Shown: positions 1 through 7,029 of the stretch, piece after piece
Position numbering within the stretch: the stretch's first letter is position 1
Layout of the letters: every line of letters begins with the position of its first letter
DNA from: an uncultured Clostridia bacterium
GTDB taxonomy: Bacteria; Bacillota_A; Clostridia; Christensenellales; CAG-138
Assembly (NCBI GenBank): GCA_946623765.1
Contig: CAMORL010000015.1
Span: 1 to 18,212, forward strand
DNA length: 18,212 nucleotides
Reading direction: 5' to 3'
Notes under the pieces: generated by a model
What the model saw: the letters and a program-made list of their open reading frames with translations, nothing else
What the model was told of the DNA's origin: nothing
Databases searched by the model: none
Position numbers and translations under genes: made by a program

Positions 1-2
1 GC

Positions 3-146
3 GGTTACGGACGCATGGAATGGGTCTGCCTCGACTGGAACAAGCCGAGCATGGAGTTCTACCGCTCGCTCGGCGCGCGTCCGATGGACGAATGGACGGT
101 CTGGCGCGTCGCGGGGGAGACGCTCGATACGCTCGCGAAGAACTGA
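3..146 (+). CDS. GNAT family N-acetyltransferase, C-terminal fragment
   Basis: Only the last 47 residues are inside the window; the gene begins upstream. The visible part reads through LDWNKPSMEFYRSLGA and PMDEWTVWR, the usual C-terminal end of small GNAT acetyltransferases of the diamine/thialysine acetyltransferase-like group. In these, a Tyr in a 'xFYxxLGA' helix lies near acetyl-CoA and a final strand closes the fold. The family transfers an acetyl group from acetyl-CoA to an amine; the substrate cannot be deduced from this fragment. The stop is TGA at 144-146 and a hairpin terminator follows about 40 nt later, so this is the last gene of its transcript. The family call is fairly sure, the substrate unknown. 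Confidence 0.8.
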   Translation, partial: GYGRMEWVCLDWNKPSMEFYRSLGARPMDEWTVWRVAGETLDTLAKN

Positions 147-184
147 CGGCGGCGCATCGGAAGCCCCGACAAAGTGACAGGCAG

Positions 185-205
185 AAAGCTCTTCGGAGCT
201 TTTTT
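185..205 (+). terminator. Rho-independent terminator after the GNAT fragment
   Basis: The stem AAAGCTC/GAGCTTT has a stable TTCG tetraloop and runs directly into a T tract (200-205). It separates the upstream acetyltransferase transcript from the PadR operon. Confidence 0.85.
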
Positions 206-225
206 CTGTTTTTGGAAAAAAACGG

Positions 226-254
226 TTGACAAATTGAATACCTCATGATACGAT
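226..254 (+). promoter_or_regulatory. Sigma-A-type promoter of the padR operon
   Basis: TTGACA at 226-231 is a consensus -35. TACGAT at 249-254 is the -10, with a 17-bp spacer. It lies about 45 nt upstream of the padR start and directly after the preceding terminator. Confidence 0.85.
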
Positions 255-259
255 GTATT
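237..259 (+). promoter_or_regulatory. Probable PadR operator (imperfect 23-bp palindrome)
   Basis: AATAC at 237-241 is mirrored by GTATT at 255-259, and several inner positions also pair around a centre at 248. The palindrome covers the -10 box, so a bound dimer would block RNA polymerase. PadR-type regulators are commonly autorepressive through such sites. The assignment to this PadR protein is inferred from position. Confidence 0.55.
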
Positions 260-295
260 ACGCAAAAGGGAGTATTGCATGAAAGGAGGTATTCG

Positions 296-616
296 ATGGA
301 TATCCAGTTGAAGCGAGGACTGCTGGACGTGTGCGTGCTGGCGGCGATCAAGAACGAGGATTCCTACGGTTATAAGATCATCAAGGACCTGAAGCCGTAT
401 GTGGAACTGTCCGAGTCGACGCTGTACACAATCCTGAAACGGCTGGAAGCGGCGTCGATGCTGACGGTACGCACCGCGGAGCACGACGGCAGACTCCGAA
501 AGTATTATCACATCACCGATGCGGGACACCGGCGGCTCGAAGAATTCAAAAGCGAATGGAAAGAGATCATTTCCATCTACCAGTTTGTATCAAAGGGGGA
601 GGGCAATCATGCTTAA
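296..616 (+). CDS. PadR family transcriptional regulator
   Basis: A 106-residue winged-helix DNA-binding protein. The N-terminus (QLKRGLLDVCVLAAI) and the segment SYGYKIIKDL are the PadR signature. The recognition helix region is STLYTILKRLE (41-51), and the wing contains RLRKYYHITDAG (66-77). The length fits the small PadR-s2 class, which dimerises through the C-terminal helix. The ATG at 296 is preceded by AAAGGAGG at 282-289 with good spacing; an upstream ATG at 245 in the same frame lies inside the promoter and is rejected. The stop overlaps the next start by 8 nt. PadR genes directly before DUF1700 and DUF4097 genes are a recurring arrangement in Bacillota, so this is probably the autorepressor of that operon. 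The inducer is unknown. Confidence 0.93.
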   Translation: MDIQLKRGLLDVCVLAAIKNEDSYGYKIIKDLKPYVELSESTLYTILKRLEAASMLTVRTAEHDGRLRKYYHITDAGHRRLEEFKSEWKEIISIYQFVSKGEGNHA

Positions 617-1211
617 ACAGGACTTTTTAAGCGCGCTCAGGGAAGGGCTCAAAGGTCTTCCCGAGAAGGATATTGAAGAACGGATCACATTCTACGGCGA
701 GATGATCGACGACCGGATCGAGGAGGGGCTTTCGGAGGAGGAAGCGGTGAACGAGATCGGAACGGTCGATGCGGTCGTGCAGCAGATCGTGGCGGAAACG
801 CCGCTTACCAGGATCGTCGGCGAAAAGATCAAGACGAAGCGCAGGATGCGCGCGTGGGAGATCGTGCTCATCGTGCTCGGCTTCCCGGTCTGGTTTTCGC
901 TGCTCGCGGCGGCAGGCGCGGTGCTTCTGTCGCTTTACATTGTTCTGTGGGTATTGGTGCTCGTGCTGTGGGTGATCGAGATTGTGTTCTGGGTATGCGC
1001 GGTCGCGCTGCTCGTCGCGGGGGTCGGATTGCTGATCAGCGGGGAAACGCCTGCGGGACTCTGCGCGCTCGGCGCGGCGCTGCTGCTTGCGGGACTTTCG
1101 ATCTTCCTGTTCTTCGGCTGCATCGCGGCATGCAAAGGCGCGGTGAAGCTGACCAAAAAGATTGCGATCGGCGTGAAGAATCTGTTCGTCGGAAAGGAGC
1201 GTACAAAATGA
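609..1211 (+). CDS. DUF1700 family membrane protein
   Basis: 200 residues. The first about 65 residues are soluble and carry the DUF1700 pattern: FLSALREGLKGLP, then an acidic helix with FYGEMIDDRIEEG, then SEEEAVNEIG. Residues 84-176 are strongly hydrophobic and hold about four membrane helices, followed by a basic cytoplasmic tail. The start at 609 overlaps the padR stop and the TGA at 1209-1211 overlaps the next ATG by 4 nt, so translation of the three genes is coupled. The biochemical function is unknown. Family members occur with PadR regulators and DUF4097 proteins, which suggests an envelope-sensing or envelope-stress role (inference). The longer reading from 519 would run through padR and is not supported. 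Confidence 0.9.
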   Translation: MLKQDFLSALREGLKGLPEKDIEERITFYGEMIDDRIEEGLSEEEAVNEIGTVDAVVQQIVAETPLTRIVGEKIKTKRRMRAWEIVLIVLGFPVWFSLLAAAGAVLLSLYIVLWVLVLVLWVIEIVFWVCAVALLVAGVGLLISGETPAGLCALGAALLLAGLSIFLFFGCIAACKGAVKLTKKIAIGVKNLFVGKERTK

Positions 1212-2173
1212 AAAAGACAGCTTTGATCGTTGCGGCCGTCCTTCTTGCCGCAGGGCTTGCGCTTGGATTTGCCGCGTTTGCGTCGGCAGGGTTCAATCTG
1301 ACGTGGTTCAAAGGGGAACCGGCGGAGGTGAAGAACTATCCGGTCGAAGAAGCGTTTGACCGCATCGAGATCGACGAGGACACATCGGACATCCGCTTTG
1401 CACGGTCTGACGACGGCAAGGCGCGCGTGGAGTGCCGCGAAACGAAGAAGAGCGCGCATACCGTCACTGCGGAGAACGGCGTGCTGAAGATTCAAAGACA
1501 GAAGATCACCGGCTGGAAAAACCTCATCACGTTCTCCTTTGAAAAGACCGTCGTGACCGTATATCTGCCGGAGACCGCATACGAATCGCTTGCGATCGAT
1601 ACGCACACCGGCGACACGGATATTCCGGAATGGCTGCGCTTCGGGAGCGTTTCGATCAGGACGTCCACCGGCGACGTCCGCAGCCGCGCGTCGGTTTCCG
1701 GCGAGATTTCGATCGAGTCCGACACAGGCGACATTTTCCTCGACGACCTTTCCGCGGATGCGATCGGCTGCAGGGTGACGACCGCCGACGTGTGGATGCA
1801 GAACGTCGCATGCGCAGGCGACGTATACGTCAAGGTGAGCACCGGCAGGACGACCCTGAACGGACTGACCGCAAAGAACTTTACCTCCGAGGGCAGCACG
1901 GGAGATCTTTCGCTTGAAAACGTTCGGATCGACGGAGCGATCTCGATCGACCGGAGCACCGGCGACGTGACGTTCAACGGCAGCGACGCGGCGGAGATTA
2001 TGGTGAAAACGAGCACCGGGGACGTGACCGGCACGCTCCTTTCGGAAAAAGTCTTCAAGACCGAGAGCTCCACGGGCGACGTTCGCGTACCGTTTTGCAC
2101 CTCGGGCGGCAAGTGCGAGATCACGACCTCTACCGGCGATATCGTCATCCGAATCGCGGACGGAACGAAATGA
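1208..2173 (+). CDS. DUF4097 family beta-strand repeat protein
   Basis: 321 residues. Residues 4-27 form one hydrophobic segment with Lys before it and a small-residue stretch at its end: a signal peptide or N-terminal anchor, so the rest is probably outside the membrane. From about residue 131 the protein is built of ten repeats of 19-20 residues, each centred on a T/S-G-D triplet (TGD at 134, 154, 173, 231, 251, 270, 289 and 309; variants TAD at 192 and TGR at 212). This is the DUF4097 'adhesin-like' pattern and predicts a right-handed beta-solenoid. ATG at 1208 follows GGAAAGGAG and overlaps the DUF1700 stop. No enzymatic motif is visible. It is likely the exported partner of the DUF1700 protein. 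No clear terminator follows. Confidence 0.9.
   Translation: MKKTALIVAAVLLAAGLALGFAAFASAGFNLTWFKGEPAEVKNYPVEEAFDRIEIDEDTSDIRFARSDDGKARVECRETKKSAHTVTAENGVLKIQRQKITGWKNLITFSFEKTVVTVYLPETAYESLAIDTHTGDTDIPEWLRFGSVSIRTSTGDVRSRASVSGEISIESDTGDIFLDDLSADAIGCRVTTADVWMQNVACAGDVYVKVSTGRTTLNGLTAKNFTSEGSTGDLSLENVRIDGAISIDRSTGDVTFNGSDAAEIMVKTSTGDVTGTLLSEKVFKTESSTGDVRVPFCTSGGKCEITTSTGDIVIRIADGTK
1604..2143 (+). repeat. Ten in-frame STGDV-type repeats of 57-60 nt
   Basis: The coding repeats of the DUF4097 protein are partly visible in the DNA as recurring 'caccggcgacgt'-like words every 57-60 nt. They are diverged at third positions, so this is an old protein repeat rather than a fresh DNA duplication. Confidence 0.8.
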
Positions 2174-2275
2174 TTTGCTCATACGCCGTTTCTTTGATCC
2201 CTGCAAAGCACAGCAACCGAAGGAATTTGGTGAATAAAAGAAGGAAAATATCGAATTTCTGCGGATTTTTACAAA

Positions 2276-2324
2276 AATACCCTGCGTAAGGTATTGCTTG
2301 TGACGCTGCGTTATGTGCTATAAC
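2276..2324 (+). promoter_or_regulatory. Promoter with 19-bp spacer and upstream inverted repeat, MerR-type
   Basis: TTGCTT at 2294-2299 and TATAAC at 2319-2324 are separated by 19 bp. Such overlong spacers are typical of promoters that MerR proteins untwist. The spacer contains the small palindrome ACGC-T-GCGT (2303-2311). Immediately upstream and touching the -35 is a perfect inverted repeat, AATACC-8 nt-GGTATT (2276-2295). Which of the two is the operator is not decidable here. The site precedes the merR start by 23 nt, so autoregulation is likely. Confidence 0.55.
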
Positions 2325-2347
2325 GGCAGTGAAAGGAGGCGAAAACG

Positions 2348-3073
2348 ATGTCGCAATATACAACCGGTGAAATGGCGAAGGCATGCGGCGTGACGGTGCG
2401 GACCGTGCAGTATTACGATTCACGCGGGATTCTGACGCCGAGCGCACTGAGCGAGGGAGGACGCCGGCTCTATGACGGCGGCGATCTTCAGAAGCTCAAA
2501 ATCATCTGCTTTCTGCGCGAAATCGGACTCTCCATCGACGTGATCGGACAGCTGTTCCGGGAGGAACATCCCCAAAATGTCATCGGACTCTTGCTGGAAC
2601 AGCAGGAGCAGGACCTTCGAACGGAACGCGGCGCGCTGGACGATAAGCTTGCAAAGATCGCCGAGCTCAAAAAAACCGTCGCGAACACGAAGCATTTCAC
2701 GGTGGAATCCATCGGCGACGTCGCGATCACCGTGACGAACAGAAAAAAACTGAATCGCATGTATCTGACGCTTCTTCTGATCGGGCTGCCGCTCGCTGCG
2801 CTGGAATGCGCGGGGATCCTGCTCTGGGCAATGAAAGGTATCTGGTGGGTCTTCGCCGTCTGGGCGGTTCTTGCGATCCCGTTCGCAATTCTTGCGAGCC
2901 GATACTATTACAGACACGTCGCCTATATCTGTCCGGAATGCCACAAGGTCTTCCGTCCGACGTCTCGTGAAGTGTTCTTTGCATCGCACACGCCGAAAAC
3001 GCGTAAGCTGACCTGCACGGCATGCGGACACAAGGGCTTTTGCGTAGAGGTTTGGGGAGGAGACGAAGCATGA
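2348..3073 (+). CDS. MerR family regulator with two membrane helices and a C-terminal zinc ribbon
   Basis: 241 residues. The N-terminus is a classic MerR DNA-binding domain: YTTGEMAKACGVTVRTVQYYD (helix-turn-helix, 4-24), then the wing with GGRRLYDGGDLQKL and the second helix pair. A helical stretch (about 74-113) should give the dimerising coiled coil. Unlike ordinary MerR proteins it continues into two hydrophobic segments (about 138-161 and 164-184). It ends in a zinc-ribbon-like domain with C195-x2-C198 and C223-x2-C226. This predicts a membrane-tethered regulator with both ends in the cytoplasm. AAAGGAGG at 2332-2339 precedes the ATG at 2348. The stop overlaps the protease gene start by 4 nt. 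The signal is unknown; the zinc ribbon may bind a partner or sense metal or redox state (inference). Confidence 0.88.
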   Translation: MSQYTTGEMAKACGVTVRTVQYYDSRGILTPSALSEGGRRLYDGGDLQKLKIICFLREIGLSIDVIGQLFREEHPQNVIGLLLEQQEQDLRTERGALDDKLAKIAELKKTVANTKHFTVESIGDVAITVTNRKKLNRMYLTLLLIGLPLAALECAGILLWAMKGIWWVFAVWAVLAIPFAILASRYYYRHVAYICPECHKVFRPTSREVFFASHTPKTRKLTCTACGHKGFCVEVWGGDEA

Positions 3074-3828
3074 GCAGAACAAAGAGAGCGCTTCTCTTTA
3101 CGCTGGCGCTGCTGCCGGTCGTGATCGTCGGAGGAATCTTCGCCGCGCGGTATTCCTTCCGGATCGTCGACCCGAACGCGCTGAACGAGGCGATCGCGCA
3201 GGTCGGCAGCCTTGCCGCCGTGACGGCGATCACCGTAGCACAGTCGGTTCTGTACATCGCGATCTGCGCGTTTTTCGGGTATATCCTGTCCGACCGGATC
3301 GGGCTGATGCGTTCGTTCCGACTTGCGAAAAAACCGCTGCTGATCACGCTTGCGGCGTCTTTGGTCTGCGGTGCGATTCTGAGCCTTGACGCATGGACCT
3401 TCGGACGGCTGATCCCCGAGGTCGGCGCGTCGTATGCGGAGGCGGGAACGTTCGACGCCGATATCTGGATCGCTTCGATCCTGTACGGCGGCGTCATGGA
3501 AGAGCTCATGATGCGGCTCTTTCTGATGAGCCTGCTCGCGTTCCTCCTTTGGAAGATCTTCTTCAAAAGACGGGAAACCGTTCCGACGGGCGTGCTGATA
3601 GCGTCGAACGTCCTTGCGGCGATCCTGTTTGCGGCGGGACACATTCCGGCGACGCTGCAGACGTTCGGAGAACTCACGCCGCTGCTGCTTTTACGCTGCT
3701 TCCTTCTGAACGGCGCGTTCGGGATGGTGTTCGGGAGACTCTTCCGCAGGTACGGAATCCAGTACGCGATGCTCGCGCATCTTTTGGTGCACGTCGTGAG
3801 CCGGACGATCTGGCTGATCGCGTTCTGA
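3070..3828 (+). CDS. CPBP family intramembrane metalloprotease (CAAX protease/Abi)
   Basis: 252 residues, mostly hydrophobic, with about seven possible membrane segments. The CPBP (Rce1-like) motifs are present in order: EELMMR at 144-149 (the EExxxR motif), FAAGH at 187-191 (FxxxH), NGAFGMVFG at 214-222, and AHLLVH at 236-241 holding the last conserved His. The Glu and His residues form the glutamate/metal active site in this family. ATG at 3070 overlaps the merR stop (ATGA), and a longer start at 3022 would lie inside merR. Bacterial members process peptides, confer bacteriocin self-immunity or take part in signalling. Here the coupling to a membrane-bound MerR suggests the regulator itself may be the substrate (inference only). 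Confidence 0.88.
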   Translation: MSRTKRALLFTLALLPVVIVGGIFAARYSFRIVDPNALNEAIAQVGSLAAVTAITVAQSVLYIAICAFFGYILSDRIGLMRSFRLAKKPLLITLAASLVCGAILSLDAWTFGRLIPEVGASYAEAGTFDADIWIASILYGGVMEELMMRLFLMSLLAFLLWKIFFKRRETVPTGVLIASNVLAAILFAAGHIPATLQTFGELTPLLLLRCFLLNGAFGMVFGRLFRRYGIQYAMLAHLLVHVVSRTIWLIAF

Positions 3829-3844
3829 ACACAAAACAATCAAG

Positions 3845-3874
3845 GCGCGGGATGAGGTTGCACTTGTCCCGCGC
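3845..3874 (+). terminator. Hairpin, weak terminator or operator-like inverted repeat
   Basis: GCGCGGGA at 3845-3852 pairs perfectly with TCCCGCGC at 3867-3874 around a 14-nt loop, 17 nt after the protease stop. Only a poor T-rich stretch follows (TTCTGTT), so termination would be weak. The -35 of the next promoter lies inside the loop, so the repeat may also act as an operator. Confidence 0.5.
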
Positions 3875-3886
3875 TTCTGTTATGAT
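3858..3886 (+). promoter_or_regulatory. Promoter of the acetyltransferase pair
   Basis: TTGCAC at 3858-3863 and TATGAT at 3881-3886 have a 17-bp spacer and lie 22 nt before the start codon. The -35 box sits in the loop of the preceding inverted repeat. Confidence 0.7.
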
Positions 3887-3907
3887 AAGGAAAAGGAGGC
3901 GAACGCC

Positions 3908-5068
3908 ATGCAGTATCAGAGAACGGTGAAGCTGAAGGACGGCAGGGAATGCGTGCTGCGCAACGGCACGGCGGCGGACGCACAAGCCGTGCTGGACGTA
4001 TTCAATCTTACGCACTTTGAGACAGACTTTCTTGGGTCCTATCCGGAAGAGAGCACGCTCACCCCGGAGGGCGAAGCGGACTTTCTGCAGAAGCAGACGG
4101 ACAGCGACAATGCGATCGAGCTGCTTGCCGAGATCGAAGGAAAAGCGGTCGGACTTGCGGGGATCAGCTGCGTCCGTCCGCGGGAAAAGACGCGCCACCG
4201 CGCCGAGTTCGGCATCAGCATCGACAAGGCGTATTGGGGACTCGGGATCGGGCGCGCGCTCACCGAGGCATGCATCGAATGCGCCAAGGCGGCGGGCTAT
4301 GCGCAGCTTGAGCTTTCCGTCGTTGCCGACAACGCGCATGCGATCGCGCTCTATGAAAGCGTCGGGTTCGTCGAATACGGGCGGAACCCGATGGGCTTCC
4401 GTTCGCGAAAGACCGGCTGGCAGACGCTCGTGGACATGCGGCTCGTGCTGGATGAGCGTGTGAACAAGCAAAAGGACGCGGTGCTGTTTCTGCACGGGCT
4501 GGGCGGCAGCGCGGCGGAGGCGGAACACTACCGTCCGCTGTTTCCGGACTGCGACGTGATCGGGCTCGACTATCACGGGATCGAACCGTGGAGCGCGGGC
4601 GAGGAGATCCGCGACGCGGTGTTCGGACTTTGCGGCACATACCGGCGCGTAAGCCTCATCGGGTACAGCATCGGCGCGTTCCTTGCGATGCACGCGGACG
4701 TCGACGCGCTGCTTGAGCGGGCGTACTTTATTTCGCCGGTCGTGGATATGGAATCGATCATCCTTGCGCTGATGGCGCAGGCGCAGGTGACGGAGGAGGA
4801 CCTGAAGACGGCGGGCACGATCCCGCTCGAAGGCGGCATTGCGCTTTCGTGGGAGTACCTCGACTATGTCCGCACGCATCCGGTCGAATGGAGCGCGCCG
4901 ACCGCGATCCTGTACGCGGAGCGCGACAACCTCCAGCCGCGGAAAACGATCGAGGACTTTGCGGACGCGCACGGCGCAGATCTCACTGTCATGCCGGACG
5001 GCGAGCATTGGTTCCACACCGAGGAGCAGATGCGGTTTCTGGACGATTGGTTCCGAAAGGAGCGGTGA
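3908..5068 (+). CDS. GNAT acetyltransferase - alpha/beta hydrolase fusion protein
   Basis: 386 residues with two catalytic domains. Residues 1-182 are a GNAT domain: the acetyl-CoA loop is AYWGLGIGRALTE (108-120), followed by LELSVVADNAHAIALYESVGF, the usual beta5-alpha4 end of the fold. From about 188 an alpha/beta hydrolase begins: VLFLHGLGG (192-200) is the oxyanion-hole strand, GYSIG (252-256) the nucleophile elbow with Ser254, AERD (337-340) the acid, and GEHWFH (365-370) carries His367. All three triad residues are visible, so both domains look active. AAAAGGAGG sits before ATG 3908. The gene is followed after 3 nt by another GNAT gene. The substrate is unknown; acetylation and deacylation of the same small molecule or peptide is possible (inference). 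The reading frame is uninterrupted, so the fusion is not a stop-codon artefact. Confidence 0.88.
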   Translation: MQYQRTVKLKDGRECVLRNGTAADAQAVLDVFNLTHFETDFLGSYPEESTLTPEGEADFLQKQTDSDNAIELLAEIEGKAVGLAGISCVRPREKTRHRAEFGISIDKAYWGLGIGRALTEACIECAKAAGYAQLELSVVADNAHAIALYESVGFVEYGRNPMGFRSRKTGWQTLVDMRLVLDERVNKQKDAVLFLHGLGGSAAEAEHYRPLFPDCDVIGLDYHGIEPWSAGEEIRDAVFGLCGTYRRVSLIGYSIGAFLAMHADVDALLERAYFISPVVDMESIILALMAQAQVTEEDLKTAGTIPLEGGIALSWEYLDYVRTHPVEWSAPTAILYAERDNLQPRKTIEDFADAHGADLTVMPDGEHWFHTEEQMRFLDDWFRKER

Positions 5069-5071
5069 GCC

Positions 5072-5935
5072 ATGGAGTTCCGGCATTTTTGCGACGCGGA
5101 TTACGAAGCGGTCTGCGATTTTCTGATCGAGCTGAACCGGGAGGACCGGTCGCACATCAACTGGAATTGGGCGCGATTTGAATGGATGTATGAACATCCG
5201 TGGTTTGCAAAAAGCACGAGAGACGCGATCGGACTCTGGATCGACGGCGGGCGGATCGTCGGCGCGGCGATCTATGACATGTATTTCGGCGAGGCGTTCT
5301 GCGGCGTGCTGCCTGCGTATGCCGCGCTGTACCCGGACGTCCTCAAATACGCGTACGGCGCGCTGAAAGACGACGCCGGGCTTGCCATCGCGATCTGCGA
5401 TACGAACGCAGAGGAGATCGAAGCGGCAAAGAAAGCGGGCTTTGCGCCGGTCGCGGAGACCGAGACGGTCATGGAGATCGATCTTGACGCGCCGCTTTTG
5501 GCGTGCCTTGCGGACGGTTTTCGGCTCTATGAACCGGATCCGAAGGAGGATTTCCGTGCGGTGCAGTGGGCTCTTTGGCAGGGCTTCGATCACGGCGAGG
5601 ACCGCGCGCAGTTCGAGCAGGAGGAGAAACCCCTGCCGCAGCTTCGGAAGCATTACCGCCGCGACCTGAACGTCTGCGCGGTCTGTCCGAACGGGGAGTA
5701 TGCCGCGTTCGCCGGTCTGTGGTTCAGCGAAAAGACCGATTACACGTATATCGAACCGGTCTGCACGATCCCGAAGCATCGGAAAAAGGGACTTGCAAGA
5801 GCGCTTCTCTATGAAGCGATGAACCGCGCAAGGCTGCTCGGCGCAAAGAAAGCGTATGTCATTTCAGACATGCCGTTCTACGAAACGCTCGGCTTCCGAA
5901 AGGCGTTTCATTACACGTTTTACAGAAAAGGATAA
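5072..5935 (+). CDS. Two-domain GNAT family N-acetyltransferase
   Basis: 287 residues. The C-terminal half (about 148-287) is a clear GNAT domain: TYIEPVCTIPKHRKKGLARALLYEAM (225-250) holds the acetyl-CoA-binding loop HRKKGLARAL, and FYETLGFRK (269-277) is the terminal helix. The N-terminal half begins like a GNAT domain (EFRHFCDADYEAVCDFLIEL), and IVGAAIYDMYFGEAFCGVL gives a second GNAT-like strand set, but I see no good acetyl-CoA loop, so it is probably a degenerate, non-catalytic copy. Such tandem proteins are common in Clostridia and the substrate is not known. The start at 5072 is 3 nt after the preceding stop, with GAAAGGAG before it: one operon. A bidirectional hairpin terminator follows. 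Confidence 0.87.
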   Translation: MEFRHFCDADYEAVCDFLIELNREDRSHINWNWARFEWMYEHPWFAKSTRDAIGLWIDGGRIVGAAIYDMYFGEAFCGVLPAYAALYPDVLKYAYGALKDDAGLAIAICDTNAEEIEAAKKAGFAPVAETETVMEIDLDAPLLACLADGFRLYEPDPKEDFRAVQWALWQGFDHGEDRAQFEQEEKPLPQLRKHYRRDLNVCAVCPNGEYAAFAGLWFSEKTDYTYIEPVCTIPKHRKKGLARALLYEAMNRARLLGAKKAYVISDMPFYETLGFRKAFHYTFYRKG

Positions 5936-5937
5936 GA

Positions 5938-5963
5938 AAAAGGCTGACGCGCGTCAGCCTTTT
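5938..5963. terminator. Bidirectional rho-independent terminator between convergent genes
   Basis: AAAAGGCTGAC and GTCAGCCTTTT form a perfect 11-bp stem around GCGC. It has A residues on the left and T residues on the right, so it works on both strands, serving the plus-strand GNAT gene and the minus-strand DUF1295 gene. Confidence 0.9.
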
Positions 5964-5968
5964 GATAT

Positions 5969-6928
5969 TCAGTGCTTTTCGGGATCGAACTTCCGGAGAG
6001 GCAGGTATTTGTACACCTGCGCGATGTAGTCCCGGTAGCGCGGGTATTTTTCGGACGAGATGGATTCGCCGAGCATCGAGCTTCCCATGAACAGCAGAAT
6101 CAGAAGCAGCGGACCGGCCGCCGACCAGTGAAAGACTCCGCGGCTTGCAGCGCCCGCGCCGACCGCAAAGAGATACAGGCTCAGCCAGATGCCCTGCTCG
6201 CCGAGGTAATTCGGATGCCGCATGCGCGACCACGGACCGGTCGTGTTGAAGCCGAGATCATAGGGCTTCGGCAGCGTTTCGAGCGCTTTGCCGCCGGAAA
6301 GCAGCCGTTTCTTCGTCTGATGGAACCGCCACTGATATTCGTCCGCAACCGTCTCGAGAATCAGAAACAGTACGGCAAGCACCGTCGCCGCAATATCCCA
6401 CGCGCCGAACGCCGCGGTCGATTCCATAGCGGCAAGACCGGGCAGCGTGATTCCGAGCACCAGCGCGTTCTGATAGAAGCTGATGAAGAACAGATCGAAG
6501 AGCGTCCACGCAAATTTCGGTTTGAAAAACCGCGTGCTTCGTACGATCGACCAGCGGTAGTCCTCCTCGCCGGTCCAGAACTTCAGACGGTATGCGCCTT
6601 TTCGCGCAAAGTTGACCGTGAGCCGGATGCCCCACGCCGTCACGATCAGCGCGTAGACGACCGTACGCAGCTTCATGCCGCTCATGGCGGCGACGATCCA
6701 CGCATAGGCGATCGGCAGAAGGCTCCAGAGCTTGTCCATCTGCGAAAAGTTCTGCGTGAGCTCGCCGACAATAAAGCAGTAAGCAACGCTTGCGGCACAT
6801 ACGATCAGCAGAATTTTCAGCGTCTGAAGCTGCCTTTCCGTCAACTGATAATTGCTGAAAAACAGCCCCGCCGCCAAAAGGCCGAGCACGACGATAACTG
6901 CGGCAGCAGTACCGAAGATTTTTTTCAT
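5969..6928 (-). CDS. DUF1295/ICMT-like integral membrane protein (steroid 5-alpha-reductase fold)
   Basis: 319 residues with about eight hydrophobic segments. Near the C-terminus WSRMRHPNYLGEQGIW (233-248) and ESISSEKYPRYRDYI (288-302) match the cofactor-binding signature shared by DUF1295 proteins, isoprenylcysteine methyltransferases and 5-alpha-reductases: an RHPNYxGE motif, and an acidic residue followed by a Y-x-x-Y pattern. The family uses NADPH or S-adenosylmethionine to reduce or methylate lipid-like substrates; which applies here cannot be told. The start at 6928 follows AGAGGGG, and a good minus-strand promoter lies 38 nt upstream. The much longer frame beginning near 7930 would cross the promoter region and a divergent gene, so it is rejected. 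It appears to be a single-gene unit. Confidence 0.85.
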   Translation of the reverse strand: MKKIFGTAAAVIVVLGLLAAGLFFSNYQLTERQLQTLKILLIVCAASVAYCFIVGELTQNFSQMDKLWSLLPIAYAWIVAAMSGMKLRTVVYALIVTAWGIRLTVNFARKGAYRLKFWTGEEDYRWSIVRSTRFFKPKFAWTLFDLFFISFYQNALVLGITLPGLAAMESTAAFGAWDIAATVLAVLFLILETVADEYQWRFHQTKKRLLSGGKALETLPKPYDLGFNTTGPWSRMRHPNYLGEQGIWLSLYLFAVGAGAASRGVFHWSAAGPLLLILLFMGSSMLGESISSEKYPRYRDYIAQVYKYLPLRKFDPEKH

Positions 6929-6965
6929 ATTCGCTTTTCCCCTCTTACATAATCCTTTAGCGTAT

Positions 6966-6994
6966 ATCATACACGAAAAACGCAGCGGTTTCAA
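6966..6994 (-). promoter_or_regulatory. Promoter of the DUF1295 gene
   Basis: On the minus strand, TTGAAA (6994-6989) and TATGAT (6971-6966) are separated by 17 bp, upstream of the ATG at 6928. Confidence 0.8.
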
Positions 6995-7029
6995 CCGGTA
7001 AAATGAAACAGAAGAAAGGTTGTTTTTTC

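Noticed and set aside
1604..2143. Regular repeats considered as a CRISPR array or minisatellite
   Set aside because: Repeats are in-frame coding units of 57-60 nt with diverged third positions and no unique spacers between identical repeats.
2174..2275. Terminator after the DUF4097 gene
   Set aside because: I find no GC-rich stem followed by a T run in this A/T-rich stretch; nothing else can be supported there.
3674..5779. 701-codon open frame on the minus strand
   Set aside because: It is antisense to three well-supported genes, rich in Arg, and has no recognisable domain or ribosome binding site. Long antisense frames are expected at this G+C.
5972..6952. 326-codon plus-strand frame opposite the DUF1295 gene
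   Set aside because: It crosses the minus-strand gene with clear membrane helices and the RHPNYLGE motif, and its own translation has no family features.
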